From the IMG/VR virus record IMGVR_UViG_3300007345_000312, positions 1 through 22,497 of that record: a stretch of 22,497 nt of DNA; one strand, written 5' to 3'. Positions within the stretch are counted from its first letter, which is position 1. Every line of letters starts with the position of its first letter. Positions 1-8,015 of the stretch are shown here, in pieces. The notes below the pieces were generated by a model. That model saw only the letters and a list, made by a program, of their open reading frames with translations, did no database searches and was not told the DNA's origin. The DNA is from a virus. A program made the translations under genes and the position numbers.

Positions 1-1003
1 CGCCGAGCATCTGCAGGTTGGTGTTGGATCGGGTGAAGGCGCCGACCAGCACGTCACCGACGCGCCCCATGTCGCTGGCTTGCAGGTTGAAGCCGGTGAG
101 GATGTTGGAGGCAATGTCGGCGGTTTCGGCTAGCTCGCTGTCGCCCGCTTTGGCGAGCGAGAGCATGCCAGGCATCGCTGCGCGGATGGCCTGCGGGTTG
201 AACCCCGCCATCGCTAGGAAGCCCTGGGCGTCGGCGGACTGACCGGCGGTGAACTGAGTGCTTGCCCCCAGTTGGCGGGCCTGTTCGCGCAGGGCTTCCA
301 GCTCGGGGCTGTTCTTGTCCAGCCGGGTGAGCGATTGCACCTTGGACATGCTGGCGTCGAAGTCGAGCCCCGGCGCGAGCAGGCGCGCCCCGGCGTAGAG
401 AATGCCGCTACCGGAGGCCAGGCCAGCGGCACCAGAGCCGGCCATGCTGCCGGCCACTCGCTGGGTTCTGTCGTACTGGGCGCGTGCCTGGGCCAGACGC
501 TTGGTCTGTTGGCTGAGCGCCTGCATGCGCTTGGTCTGGTCGGCGATGCTCTTGTTGGTGTGCTCGATGCGGCTGCGGAGCTCGCGCTCATGCGTGCTCA
601 GGTCGCGGGTGCTGATGCCGGCGGCGCTGAGCTTGCCGCGCAGGCCTTGGAGCTGGGTTTGTTGCTCCTGGTGCTCGCGCTTGAGTTTGGTTGCCTCGCG
701 GATGGCGCCCTGCAGGTCGCGTTGCATCTGTCGCGTGGGCACGCCGTTGGCGGCCATCTGGCGGCCGAGTTCCTTGACGCGGTCGCGGGCTTGCTGGAGC
801 GATTGCTCGGTTTGGCCGGCGGCGGTGCGCATGGTTCGCCAGCTGCTGATGTCGCGCTGCTGGGCCTGCATGGCCTTGAGCTGGTCGCGGGAGTCTTTCA
901 GGGCGCGGCCGAGGCCCACGCTGCCCTGGGTGATGGCGCGAATGGGGCGGGTGGCACGGTCAATCGCCTGGAGGATGACCTCCATTTTCAAATCATTGGC
1001 CAT
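1..1003 (-). CDS. T: Phage tail tape measure protein (P2 gpT), 5' part
   Basis: The N-terminal 334 residues of the tape measure protein, which sets tail length and fills the tail tube before DNA passage. The reading frame starts MANDLKMEVILQAIDRATRP and stays open to the window edge. The first 200 residues are rich in Gln, Arg and Ala and look like long coiled coil (QQARDRVKEL, HERELRSRIEHTNKS). They are followed by a Gly/Ala-rich stretch and a conserved tail-protein section (FDASMSKVQSLTRL, FTAGQSADAQGFLAMAGF). The start overlaps the end of the frameshifted E' reading frame by 11 bases, the usual P2 arrangement. P2 gpT is about 815 residues, so more than half lies outside the window. The family is sure; the full length is unknown. 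Confidence 0.95.
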   Translation of the reverse strand, partial: MANDLKMEVILQAIDRATRPIRAITQGSVGLGRALKDSRDQLKAMQAQQRDISSWRTMRTAAGQTEQSLQQARDRVKELGRQMAANGVPTRQMQRDLQGAIREATKLKREHQEQQTQLQGLRGKLSAAGISTRDLSTHERELRSRIEHTNKSIADQTKRMQALSQQTKRLAQARAQYDRTQRVAGSMAGSGAAGLASGSGILYAGARLLAPGLDFDASMSKVQSLTRLDKNSPELEALREQARQLGASTQFTAGQSADAQGFLAMAGFNPQAIRAAMPGMLSLAKAGDSELAETADIASNILTGFNLQASDMGRVGDVLVGAFTRSNTNLQMLG

Positions 1004-1474
1004 GCTGCCGCTCCCAACGCTTCCTGGCTTCTTCTCGCCAGTCGATCAGTTCTGCCAGGCCGAGCGGGTCCATATCCGCCGGCCCCCAATGGAAAACCAT
1101 GGCGATGTCCGCCATGGCGTCGTCTACGCGTCGAGGACAGCTTCCCTCGCCGACTTCTTCAGCAAAAAAGCCGCCACCTTGCCCGCGCAGTCGACCAGGT
1201 CGGCTGGGTCCATGTTGCCGATCTCGTGATCGGTCAGGCTGGGGGTGGTGATGCGCGGCAGGACCTTGCGCAGGGCGAGCACGTCCATTTGCAGCAGGTC
1301 GACCAGGGCGACGCCGCGCAGCTCGCCGCTTTTCGGCTTACGCAGGACGATTTCTTTGATTTCCTGGGTGCCGCGCACGATGGGGGTATCGAGGGTGACG
1401 GTGGCCTCGTTGGGGTTCTTGGCTGGGGCGGCAATCTCGCCTTTCGGCTGCTGCTTGGTTGTGTCGTTGTCCAT
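993..1474 (-). CDS. E': Tail assembly chaperone E+E' (-1 frameshift product)
   Basis: The extended chaperone made by -1 slippage at TTTTTTG (1169-1163). The zero frame reads GCT TTT TTG CTG. After slipping one base back the frame reads GCT GAA GAA GTC and stays open for 56 codons to a TGA at 995-993, giving about 160 residues. The extension contains MADIAMVFHWGPADMDPLGL and AELIDWREEARKRW, which resembles the P2 E' tail (a DIA-FHW segment, then a DWR helix). The shared short start with a longer alternative C-terminus parallels lambda G/GT. The stop overlaps the start of T, so translation of T may be coupled to the frameshifted product. The frameshift is inferred from the sequence; its efficiency is unknown. 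Confidence 0.88.
1124..1474 (-). CDS. E: Tail assembly chaperone gpE (zero-frame product)
   Basis: A 116-residue protein that matches the P2 gpE family: a non-structural chaperone that binds the tape measure protein during tail assembly. The core VTLDTPIVRGTQEIKEIVLR and KSGELRGVALVDLLQMDV is typical. The start is preceded by AAGGAG at good spacing. It sits between the tube gene FII and the tape measure gene T, as in P2. The 3' end carries a T6G slippery heptamer that lets a fraction of ribosomes make the longer E+E' protein (separate entry). The zero-frame stop is TAG just after VLDA. Confidence 0.93.
   Translation of the reverse strand: MDNDTTKQQPKGEIAAPAKNPNEATVTLDTPIVRGTQEIKEIVLRKPKSGELRGVALVDLLQMDVLALRKVLPRITTPSLTDHEIGNMDPADLVDCAGKVAAFLLKKSAREAVLDA
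1163..1169 (-). promoter_or_regulatory. Programmed -1 ribosomal frameshift site (T6G)
   Basis: TTTTTTG on the minus strand, in frame as T TTT TTG, the same heptamer known from P2 E/E'. The alternative frame downstream is open and encodes a recognisable E' sequence, which supports genuine recoding rather than a sequencing error. Confidence 0.88.
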
Positions 1475-1551
1475 GGGTGGGCTCCTTCAGGTGTAAGGGC
1501 CGGCGCACGCTGCGGGGGCAGCGCTGCCGGCATCGGGGTGGGTTATGCGGG

Positions 1552-2067
1552 TTACAGGCCGATGTTGCGGCGGTGCTGTTCGAGCAGGTCGGTGCCGTCG
1601 ACGATGAAGACGAAGTTGAGCAGGTCGATTTCGATGAGCACTTCGCCGTCTACGGTGAGCTTGTAGTAGGTGCAGGTGGTGGTGATTTCGTGCTCGGTGT
1701 CTTCGCCGGGGGTGGCGTCGCCGAAGTTGATTTCTTCATGCCGACCGCGCACGACGACTTCCACGGCGCTGACCTCACCGGTGTCGTCGCGTTGAACGGA
1801 GCCCATGAAGCGGAGCGGGACGCCATCCGCGCGCACGGCGCCGTATTGGCGCAGGGTGATCAGCGACCAGCCACCGAGGGTGTAGCTGAGCTGAATACCG
1901 TCGTCACCGAGGCCGAGGTCAGCCTTGACCGGGCCGTCCATGCCGGCGGCGCGGAAGGCCTCCAGCTTGCGGGTGAGGTTGGGCAGGGTGACGGTCTTGG
2001 CCTCGCCTTGGTGGCTGTTACCGTCGTTGAAGATGTTCATGTGCTTGAGCTTTTTGGGCAGCGCCAT
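1552..2067 (-). CDS. FII: Major tail tube protein (P2 gpFII)
   Basis: A 171-residue tail tube protein, about the same length as P2 gpFII (172). It forms the inner tube that penetrates the cell envelope when the sheath contracts. It starts MALPKKLKHMNIFNDGNSHQ and has the family segments LPNLTRKLEAFRAAGMDGPV and TCTYYKLTVDGEVLIEIDLL. An AGGAG lies about ten bases before the ATG. It follows the sheath gene FI after 45 bases, so the two are very likely in one operon. Nothing is unusual in the protein. Confidence 0.97.
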   Translation of the reverse strand: MALPKKLKHMNIFNDGNSHQGEAKTVTLPNLTRKLEAFRAAGMDGPVKADLGLGDDGIQLSYTLGGWSLITLRQYGAVRADGVPLRFMGSVQRDDTGEVSAVEVVVRGRHEEINFGDATPGEDTEHEITTTCTYYKLTVDGEVLIEIDLLNFVFIVDGTDLLEQHRRNIGL

Positions 2068-2112
2068 GGTGTTGCTCTCCTACGGCGCGGCCGGGCCGCG
2101 CGGGTGAATGGG

Positions 2113-3306
2113 TCAGGCCGCGTTGACGCTTTCGGCGAAGGTCATGAGGTAGCGGTCGGTGATGCGCTGGCGGAGGGTGAGGTCTTCAAGCGGCGGCACG
2201 GGGGTGTAGTCGTAGTCGATGAAGCACTTGCCGGCCTTGAGGGTGTCTTTGTCGTTGGCGTCCGGGTCGAACCAGCACTGGCCGTCGATGATGTAGCCGC
2301 CGGTTTTCAGCTCGCGGAACTTGGCGTTGATGCCTTCGATGATGTCTTTCACCAGGCTGCCATGCATGGGCTTGTCGATTGCCCAGAAGTGGGCCTCGGC
2401 CATGGTGTCTGCCAGCACCTGGGCGGTGCGGGTGTAGTTCTCGAAGGCGAACAGCGGGTCGCTGCTGGTGGTGCGGTTGCCCCAGAAGCGGAAGCCGTCG
2501 CGGCGAATCAGGGTGGTGACTTCGTTGGCGTTGAGCAGGCCGGCATCGGTGGCGGGGTTTTGCAGATCCCAGTACACGTCACGCGACAGCCCGGTGACGC
2601 CGTTGACGGCCACGTTGGACAGGGTTTTGTGCCAGCCGACTTGCTGATCGATCTTGGCGCGCAGACCGAGCGCGCGGGCGACGGCTGCGGCCGGCGCGCT
2701 GGTGCTGCTGGCGGTGTCCCAGTTGATGAAGTCGGGCCAGATGAGCATGAGCTCGCGCGAGCCGAAGCCCTCACGGTAGGCGATGGCCTCGGATACGTTG
2801 TCGGCGCCCCAGGCGCTGGCGTAGGAGAACGCGCGCATTTGCTCGGCGATGGCGGCCAGCTCGGTGGTGACTGGCAGGTTGTCGAGCCCCGGCACGCCGA
2901 GGATGCGCGGGCGCACGCCGAGCTGTGCTTCTGCTGCCATGAGGGCCTTGAGGCCGGTGTATTGGCCGCCCGTGGTGACGCCACCGATGATCTTGGTGGT
3001 TTGGTCGGCTTGTTTGGCGGCGTCGTCGGCGCCTTCGCCATCGGCTACGCGAACCACGACGGTGACGGGCTTGGTCTGGTCGGCGATGGCATCCAGGCTG
3101 CGCGCCAGGGTGCCGAGTTCGCCGGCATTGCCGGAGGCCTTCAGGACGTTGGTGAGCAGTACGGGTTTGTTGAGCGGGAAGACCTCGGGGTCGGCATCGC
3201 TGGCAGTGCAGACCATGCCCACCACGGCGGTGGAGATCGTGCGGATGGGGCGCGTGCCTTCGTTGAGTTCGAGGACGCGCACGCCATGGTGATATTCGGT
3301 GGACAT
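2113..3306 (-). CDS. FI: Contractile tail sheath protein (P2 gpFI)
   Basis: A 397-residue sheath protein, almost the same length as P2 gpFI (396). Its rings surround the tube and contract on infection. The N-terminus [20 protein letters not shown] and the motif [11 protein letters not shown] are typical of P2-type sheaths, as are WADPDF-like and [20 protein letters not shown] segments near the C-terminus. The start is well supported by AGGAG before ATG. It is the first gene of the FI-FII-E-T operon, with a late-promoter element 80-100 bases upstream and a terminator behind that, so expression is probably set by the late activator alone. Confidence 0.97.
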   Translation of the reverse strand: MSTEYHHGVRVLELNEGTRPIRTISTAVVGMVCTASDADPEVFPLNKPVLLTNVLKASGNAGELGTLARSLDAIADQTKPVTVVVRVADGEGADDAAKQADQTTKIIGGVTTGGQYTGLKALMAAEAQLGVRPRILGVPGLDNLPVTTELAAIAEQMRAFSYASAWGADNVSEAIAYREGFGSRELMLIWPDFINWDTASSTSAPAAAVARALGLRAKIDQQVGWHKTLSNVAVNGVTGLSRDVYWDLQNPATDAGLLNANEVTTLIRRDGFRFWGNRTTSSDPLFAFENYTRTAQVLADTMAEAHFWAIDKPMHGSLVKDIIEGINAKFRELKTGGYIIDGQCWFDPDANDKDTLKAGKCFIDYDYTPVPPLEDLTLRQRITDRYLMTFAESVNAA

Positions 3307-3387
3307 GGGCTAGCTCCTGGTGGCGTGGTGCCGTTGCAGTGAGCCTTGAGGGTGACGCGCGCGCGCAAGCGGCGCGAGCGGCGGGGG

Positions 3388-3408
3388 CTGTAACGGGGCG
3401 CGGTACAG
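3388..3408 (-). promoter_or_regulatory. Late activator (Ogr/Delta-type) binding element upstream of FI
   Basis: A 21-bp imperfect palindrome, CTGTA-N11-TACAG, centred 92 bases before the FI start. The same element occurs upstream of V and between O and P, the positions of the P2 late promoters. P2 Ogr sites are known as short TGT/ACA dyads about 55 bases upstream of transcription starts; the spacing of the TGT and ACA here is 13 bases. No clear -35 hexamer is present, as expected for activator-dependent promoters. Confidence 0.72.
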
Positions 3409-3417
3409 GGCACGCAC

Positions 3418-3445
3418 AAAAAAGCCCCGCACTGGGCGGGGCTTA
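3418..3445 (-). terminator. Intrinsic terminator after the 259-residue cargo gene
   Basis: On the minus strand AAGCCCCGC, a five-base loop, then GCGGGGCTT form a perfect 9-bp stem (3445-3437 with 3431-3423), followed by a run of seven T. It begins 12 bases after the cargo stop codon. It separates the fibre/cargo operon from the FI operon. Confidence 0.92.
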
Positions 3446-3456
3446 ACTAAAGAGTT

Positions 3457-4236
3457 CTACTGGCTCAAATGGCTTAGCAGCCACGTTCCCAGAGGGGTGA
3501 TACTGAAGGCTCTAGGTGTCTCGGAAGGTGCACTTCGAGTGCTTCCAAATGTGCTCCCAGAAATATCAAATGAATCATTGAGTAGGCCATGGGCGACTAG
3601 GTCTGAGGCGCAAGATGCCATAAGCATGGTGTCCATAACTGGCATTAGGGTGCCGATATCCACGCTCTGCGGGTAGCCCTTTGTACCAATGCGGAAAGTT
3701 TTCAATCCGGACTCTGCGGTCTCCGAATCTTTGAGTTCCTGCGCTGCTCGGAGAATAAGGATGTGAGCATCCTCAAAGTGCCGGATAAGTCGAAGTGTCT
3801 GGGCCACTTCATCCCATTTAGAGGCTTGTTCATTCCAGGTACCAGCAAGAACGGTGGCGAAGCGCTTCAATTTTTCTTCACTGGGTGTTTGAAGAATGTC
3901 TTGGACCACTTGGTTCAGAGCAGGGAAAAAGTTTTCTGAACGTGGCTCCGCAAGCTTCTTGTCGATTCTGCTTTCAACCTCATAAAGCAGGGTCTCCATT
4001 CGCTTGAACGTAAAGTCGGCCGCACGTTTCGACATCAAGCGATCAACAACACCCAGTCCCATTGCATTAAGAGCGCAAACCACGAATGGCATGAGTACGT
4101 TGGTTTCATGGAGGTTACAGAAACGTTCGAACCTTGTGGGCTCTTTGGGGCGCTTGCGCGGAACAACCTGATTCATGGCTCGTAACTCTTTAAGAATCCA
4201 AGGAATAAGGCTATCCAACCCAGCGCGTTGCGTCAT
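3457..4236 (-). CDS. Uncharacterised cargo protein at the P2 fun(Z) position
   Basis: I do not recognise this 259-residue protein. It is mostly alpha-helical in appearance, with a basic N-terminal patch (VVPRKRPKEPTRFERF), a hydrophobic segment around residues 47-65 that could be one membrane helix, and a middle section with an EEKLKRFATVLAGTW then RLIRHFEDAHILILRA pattern. It ends with FSITPLGTWLLSHLSQ. That layout resembles helical proteins of defence or abortive-infection type only in a general way. Base composition is clearly more AT-rich than the flanking structural genes. It starts in an ATGA overlap with the preceding fibre-assembly gene, so translation is probably coupled, and it has its own terminator. 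It lies between the fibre-assembly gene and FI, exactly where P2 carries the exclusion gene fun(Z). A role in superinfection exclusion or defence is inference. Confidence 0.85.
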   Translation of the reverse strand: MTQRAGLDSLIPWILKELRAMNQVVPRKRPKEPTRFERFCNLHETNVLMPFVVCALNAMGLGVVDRLMSKRAADFTFKRMETLLYEVESRIDKKLAEPRSENFFPALNQVVQDILQTPSEEKLKRFATVLAGTWNEQASKWDEVAQTLRLIRHFEDAHILILRAAQELKDSETAESGLKTFRIGTKGYPQSVDIGTLMPVMDTMLMASCASDLVAHGLLNDSFDISGSTFGSTRSAPSETPRAFSITPLGTWLLSHLSQ

Positions 4237-4808
4237 GCGTTATTGCCGATACCGGCGACGGCGGCCTCGATGGCGGCGATGGTCTGGTTTGCGACGTGCT
4301 CGGCTTGTTCGACCTGGTTGGCGGCCATCAGCGCGCGGATTTGCTCCTTGGCGGCCAGGCGTGCGGTGCGCAGCCGCTCCAGGGCGTTGGTGTAGGCGGC
4401 CGCTTCGTTGAGGATGCTGTCGGCCGCTTGCTGCGCCGTGCGGCCGTTGATTGCCCAGGCGGCGACCATGGCAGGCACTTCGCCCTCGTAGCCGGCGGCG
4501 GCGAATTGCTCAGCGGCCAGGCGGGCGCGGTCGTACTCGACTGCACGCAGCGGGTCGCCGGCTACGGCAGAGCGGGCGCGGTCGGCGGCGGTGTCGATAC
4601 GGTTGCAGAGGTCTTCGACCGTTGGCACGTAGGCTGCGGGGGCGGTGATGGCTGGGGCGCCGTTGCCATCTGGGGTCAGCTGTTTGCCGGCGGCAAGGGC
4701 GTCGAGCAGTTCGATATGGCGGGCGGGTTCGATAGCGACGCCGCCGTTGTCGTCAGGGGAGAAGGCAAAGCGGCTATCTGCCGCGATCCATTTTGCATAG
4801 ATGGTCAT
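4233..4808 (-). CDS. Putative tail fibre assembly protein (P2 gpG position)
   Basis: A 191-residue protein directly after the fibre gene, with 7 bases between them. This is where P2 encodes the fibre assembly chaperone gpG. The first third (MTIYAKWIAADSRFAFSPDD, then IEPARHIELLDALAAGKQL) looks like a fibre-assembly N-terminus, in which residues that mimic fibre context are followed by a variable linker. The rest is Ala-rich helix (LAAEQFAAAGYEGEVPAMVA, AKEQIRALMAANQVEQAEHV) and is probably coiled coil. I cannot place it firmly in the gpG family by sequence, so the function rests mainly on position and size (P2 gpG is about 175 residues). Its stop overlaps the start of the downstream cargo gene. 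Confidence 0.75.
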   Translation of the reverse strand: MTIYAKWIAADSRFAFSPDDNGGVAIEPARHIELLDALAAGKQLTPDGNGAPAITAPAAYVPTVEDLCNRIDTAADRARSAVAGDPLRAVEYDRARLAAEQFAAAGYEGEVPAMVAAWAINGRTAQQAADSILNEAAAYTNALERLRTARLAAKEQIRALMAANQVEQAEHVANQTIAAIEAAVAGIGNNA

Positions 4809-4815
4809 TGTGGCC

Positions 4816-5844
4816 TCACTTGCCGAACGTAAAGAAGTCGATGGTGCCGGCTAGGTTGTTACCGCTTCCTACCCATTGGTTATCGAGGGTGAACCCGGTC
4901 AGCGTTTTGTCTCGTGGCTGGGCTACGTTGCCGTTTTCCACGCGGCTGCCGGCGTACCAGAATGTTGCGCCTAGCGAGTAAGAGGTGGTGTATGCGATAG
5001 GTAGCGTCACCGAAACGGAATGAGCCCCGCCTTCCGCCGCTAGAGAAACGCTGCCGCGTTGGAACACCCATCCGCCAAGCCAGGTCGGCAATTTGAGGGC
5101 CATGTAGGTGCTGCTGATGATGAGAGCGCCGTTGAATAGCTTCTTCGGTGTAACAGCGACATAATCCAGCGCCCCCGCGTCCACCTCTGCCTGGGTACCC
5201 ACTCGAATCACGCCGCGCAGCGTCTCTGTAGCGTTCGCAACGACAGAGCGCAGGGTCTGGAGCACGCGCAGCGGGGTCATACGTTTGACGTTGTTGACGC
5301 CGGCCTCGGCTTCTTCCTTGGTGGCTACCTCGGTCTTGTATTGCGGGTGCGGGTCGGCGCTGAGCATGTGCACGGCGATCAGGCTGTCGGCATAGGCCCG
5401 CGTAGCCAGCACCACGGACGGGTCGATCTTGAGTTGCACGGCAGCGGTGCTGGCGACGATCAGCACCATGCGCAGCACCTGGGTGCGGCCAGAGCCTTCG
5501 GCCAGCTGCGGCTTGTAGCTTGGCGGGCAGTTGGCCACAGCGACCAAGTCGCCATCGGCGTCATAGATGCCCATTTCACGAATCCACCAGCCGCCAATGT
5601 TCTCGGGGATGACCAGCTCAGCAATGATCTGGCTGGCGTTGAGCGGGTCGACCTTCAGCTCATTGAGACCGGCGCGGTACTGCTCGCGCACCAGGGCGGG
5701 TTGCAGGCGGTCGGGCACGGGCAGGTTCCCGTTGCCATCGCCCACGGCCATGTGGCTGTACTGCACTTGGGTGCCCAGCGCCTGGGCGTTGGCGAGCTTG
5801 GCCTCGCCGCGATCAGTGAGAATGGCGAAATAGGTCTGGCTCAT
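4816..5844 (-). CDS. H: Tail fibre protein (P2 gpH-like)
   Basis: A 342-residue fibre, about half the length of P2 gpH (about 669). The N-terminal 150 residues are the baseplate-attaching tail-collar domain (MSQTYFAILTDRGEAKLANA, VQYSHMAVGDGNGNLP, IPENIGGWWIREMGIYDADG). A short middle linker follows (HPQYKTEVATKEEAEAGVNN, VKRMTPLRVLQTLRSVV). The last 80 residues (LGGWVFQRGSVSLAAEG to GTIDFFTFGK) resemble the small receptor-binding tip found in gp53-like fibres. The tip binds the host surface and determines host range, so the C-terminus is expected to vary between relatives. The start overlaps the stop of I in an ATGA. Confidence 0.92.
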   Translation of the reverse strand: MSQTYFAILTDRGEAKLANAQALGTQVQYSHMAVGDGNGNLPVPDRLQPALVREQYRAGLNELKVDPLNASQIIAELVIPENIGGWWIREMGIYDADGDLVAVANCPPSYKPQLAEGSGRTQVLRMVLIVASTAAVQLKIDPSVVLATRAYADSLIAVHMLSADPHPQYKTEVATKEEAEAGVNNVKRMTPLRVLQTLRSVVANATETLRGVIRVGTQAEVDAGALDYVAVTPKKLFNGALIISSTYMALKLPTWLGGWVFQRGSVSLAAEGGAHSVSVTLPIAYTTSYSLGATFWYAGSRVENGNVAQPRDKTLTGFTLDNQWVGSGNNLAGTIDFFTFGK

Positions 5845-6458
5845 GGGTAGACGCTCATGGTGTCGATGGTGTGGGCGGCGCCGCCGAGCAGCACGGCAGG
5901 GCTGCTGACTTCGATTGGGCCGGGGGCGTAGGGGTAGACGGTGACGACTTCGCCATCGATGGCAGCGGCGCCGATATAGGTGCGCCCGCGCGTCTCCAGG
6001 CCGATGGCGAGGCCGATCAGATGGCGGCTCAGGGGCTTGGCGTCATCAATGAGCCAGGACAGCTCCTGGTACATGGTTTCGTCGATGCCGGTGTCGAGCA
6101 CGCCGATCAGCAGGCGGAAGGTGCCGGGCACGCCGGCCGGCACTTCCTCCCACCATTCGCGCACCTCGATCAGGTAGCCCAAGGGCTCGACGACACGGCG
6201 CAGCGCGCCGATGGTGCCTTTGCGTGAGTGGATAAAGTAGGCGCTGCGGATGGCAGCGCGCTTGGCGCTCTCGGGCCAGGCCGGCGACCAGCGATCAACC
6301 GAAAAGGCCCAGGCCAGGTACGGCAGCAGCTCGACGGGGCAGGTGTCTGGGTTCCAAAGGTCGCGCAGCGGTACAGGCACGCGCTCGATCTGCGCCAGGG
6401 CCTGGGCGGCGTTGCGCTCCAGCTCGCTGGCGTTGCCGGGCAGCAGGCGGGCGGCCAT
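5841..6458 (-). CDS. I: Tail protein I (baseplate wedge, P2 gpI)
   Basis: A 205-residue gpI family protein. It belongs to the baseplate wedge together with W and J and connects to the fibre. The family signature is clear: LLPGNASELERNAAQALAQI, the region VPLRDLWNPDTCPVELLPYL, LAWAFSVDRW and the segment RKGTIGALRRVVEPLGYLIE. It is about 30 residues longer than P2 gpI. It overlaps J by one base (TAATG) and H by four bases (ATGA), so the W-J-I-H block is translationally coupled. Confidence 0.96.
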   Translation of the reverse strand: MAARLLPGNASELERNAAQALAQIERVPVPLRDLWNPDTCPVELLPYLAWAFSVDRWSPAWPESAKRAAIRSAYFIHSRKGTIGALRRVVEPLGYLIEVREWWEEVPAGVPGTFRLLIGVLDTGIDETMYQELSWLIDDAKPLSRHLIGLAIGLETRGRTYIGAAAIDGEVVTVYPYAPGPIEVSSPAVLLGGAAHTIDTMSVYP

Positions 6459-7369
6459 TACTCGGCCACCGTGACGTTGAACTCGGTGCAGTAGGGTGCC
6501 TGGGTGAGGGTGGCGACGACGTCTACCCAGCCTTCCAGGTCCACACGCTTGACGCCTTCGATGTGTAGGGCGGCGTCCAGCGCGGAGCGGTTCACTTCCA
6601 TGCCCAGGCGGCGGCGCCGGTTGACCAGGGCCAGGCCACGGGCCAGGGCGGCGGCGCGGATCGGCTCGGCCTCGGGGCCGGTGCTGGTGAGGTGCAGCAC
6701 GGCGTTGACCTGGTAGGGCAGCACCTCTGCGCTTTGCACGGTGAGACGGTCGGCTACTGGGCGGCGGTCTTCGTCACTGAGGTAGGCATAGACGATGGCT
6801 GGTAAGTCTGGAGGGGCCGCGCCGTTACCGAGGGCGCTCTGGATAGTGACAACGACCACGGCTGGCGAGGGGCTGATCGCAGTGGCGTCAGCAACGCGGC
6901 CGTCCGCTCCCCGAGCGTGGAAAATGTAGGCGTTGCGAGGGCCTGCGGTGCTCATACCCTCCATGGCCATCTGGATGCGTTCGCGGAGGCTGTCGTCTTC
7001 TTCCATGACCGCCGCCACGGGCGGTACCGCGCTCGGGTTGGCCGGGACGATGACCAGGCGGGCGACGTTGAAGCGCGCGCCGATCTGCTCCAGGTCGGCA
7101 CGCCTGGCGAACGGCAGCAGCACGGCGAGTGCGGCCTCGTTGACGCGCTGCCGCCAGAGGGTTTCGCGGTAGGCGTTTTCCTGCAGCAGCTTGGTGAGCG
7201 GTTCGGACTCCAGGGCCAGGGTGGCGGCGACTTCGGCTTGCTTGTCGGCGGGCCAGAGGCTGATGGCGTAGGCCTTGCGCTCGGCGAGGATGGCCTCGAA
7301 GTCGATGGGCTCGACGACATTCGGCGCCGGCAGCTGGCTGAGGTCGATGGGGGTAAAGGTGACGGTCAT
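6458..7369 (-). CDS. J: Baseplate assembly protein J
   Basis: A 303-residue baseplate wedge protein, the same size as P2 gpJ (302) and a member of the gpJ/Mu gp47 family. Family features include the N-terminal IDLSQLPAPNVVEPIDFEAI, the segment REQIGARFNVARL-like 'LEQIGARFNVARLVIVPA', DDSLRERIQMAMEGMSTAGP, RNAYIFHARGADGRVADATA, and the late VNRSALDAALHIEGVKRVDL. Its start overlaps the W stop by four bases. Nothing is missing. Confidence 0.96.
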   Translation of the reverse strand: MTVTFTPIDLSQLPAPNVVEPIDFEAILAERKAYAISLWPADKQAEVAATLALESEPLTKLLQENAYRETLWRQRVNEAALAVLLPFARRADLEQIGARFNVARLVIVPANPSAVPPVAAVMEEDDSLRERIQMAMEGMSTAGPRNAYIFHARGADGRVADATAISPSPAVVVVTIQSALGNGAAPPDLPAIVYAYLSDEDRRPVADRLTVQSAEVLPYQVNAVLHLTSTGPEAEPIRAAALARGLALVNRRRRLGMEVNRSALDAALHIEGVKRVDLEGWVDVVATLTQAPYCTEFNVTVAE

Positions 7370-7719
7370 GCGGCAGCCCCCAGGTTGACGGGTACGCGCA
7401 GGCTCAAGGGCTCGTTGGTGTCGGTGATGGTGCCTTCCACGTCGAGGAACGCTTGGCCGGCCACGGTGCCGGGGGTGAGCAGCACGCGGCTGAGGCGGAT
7501 GCGCGGCTCCCAGCGCATGAGGGCTGTGGCCACAGCGGCATAGGCCTGCAGGCGGGTGGCGGCGTTAAGCGGCCAGTCGACGAGGTTGGCGAGGTGGCAG
7601 CCGTATTCGCGGCGCATAACGCGGCTGCCCACCGGGGTGGTGGTGATGTCGGCGATGGACTGGGCCAGGTGCTGCTGGCTGGTAATGGTGCGGCCGGTGC
7701 GGGCGTTCATGCCGATCAT
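7366..7719 (-). CDS. W: Baseplate assembly protein W (gp25-like)
   Basis: A 117-residue gp25/gpW family protein, the same size as P2 gpW (115). It is part of the baseplate wedge and is structurally related to the initiator of sheath assembly. The hallmark TTPVGSRVMRREYG is present, followed by WPLNAATRLQAYAAVATALM and RWEPRIRLSRV. The annotated start gives MIGMNARTGRT; the ATG three codons later is equally possible. It follows the PAAR gene after two bases. Confidence 0.96.
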   Translation of the reverse strand: MIGMNARTGRTITSQQHLAQSIADITTTPVGSRVMRREYGCHLANLVDWPLNAATRLQAYAAVATALMRWEPRIRLSRVLLTPGTVAGQAFLDVEGTITDTNEPLSLRVPVNLGAAA

Positions 7720-7721
7720 GC

Positions 7722-8015
7722 TCAGCCCCCAGCGAAGACGTTGGGCGAGCCGGCGGCGACGCTGCTGCCGCAGGCGACAGGGTCACCGATGCGGCCAATC
7801 GGCTTGCTGTTGACGAATACGGTGCCGCTGCCTGCGGCAAGCACGCTGGCGTGCGTTTCGGGAATGGTCGGGCAGGTATGCGCCGCCCAGGCATCGCCCT
7901 GGCGGTGCACGGCGATGCCGTTGACGAATACGTCCGGGCTCGCGCCGGTGCTGGGGCGCGGTGGCCAGCAGCCGTGGCCGGTGCAGTTGTCGCCCTTGCG
8001 GGTTACGGCCGGCAT
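7722..8015 (-). CDS. PAAR-domain spike tip protein
   Basis: A 97-residue PAAR protein, which caps the central spike with a sharp metal-stabilised cone and helps pierce the outer membrane. The start MPAVTRKGDNCTGHG, the repeats DVFVNGIAVHRQGD and TVFVNSKPIGRIGDPVACGS, and the end SPNVFAGG are typical. Candidate metal ligands are Cys11, His14, His37, His46 and Cys48. It overlaps the V stop by one base (TGATG), which suggests coupled and roughly stoichiometric production with the spike protein. P2 itself has no separate PAAR gene; many Pseudomonas P2-like phages and tailocins do. Confidence 0.93.
   Translation of the reverse strand: MPAVTRKGDNCTGHGCWPPRPSTGASPDVFVNGIAVHRQGDAWAAHTCPTIPETHASVLAAGSGTVFVNSKPIGRIGDPVACGSSVAAGSPNVFAGG

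Noticed and set aside
1459-3342. A 627-codon open frame on the plus strand opposite FI, FII and E
   Set aside because: It is the antisense shadow of well-recognised tail genes in GC-rich DNA, with Gly/Val/Asp-rich composition and no family resemblance.
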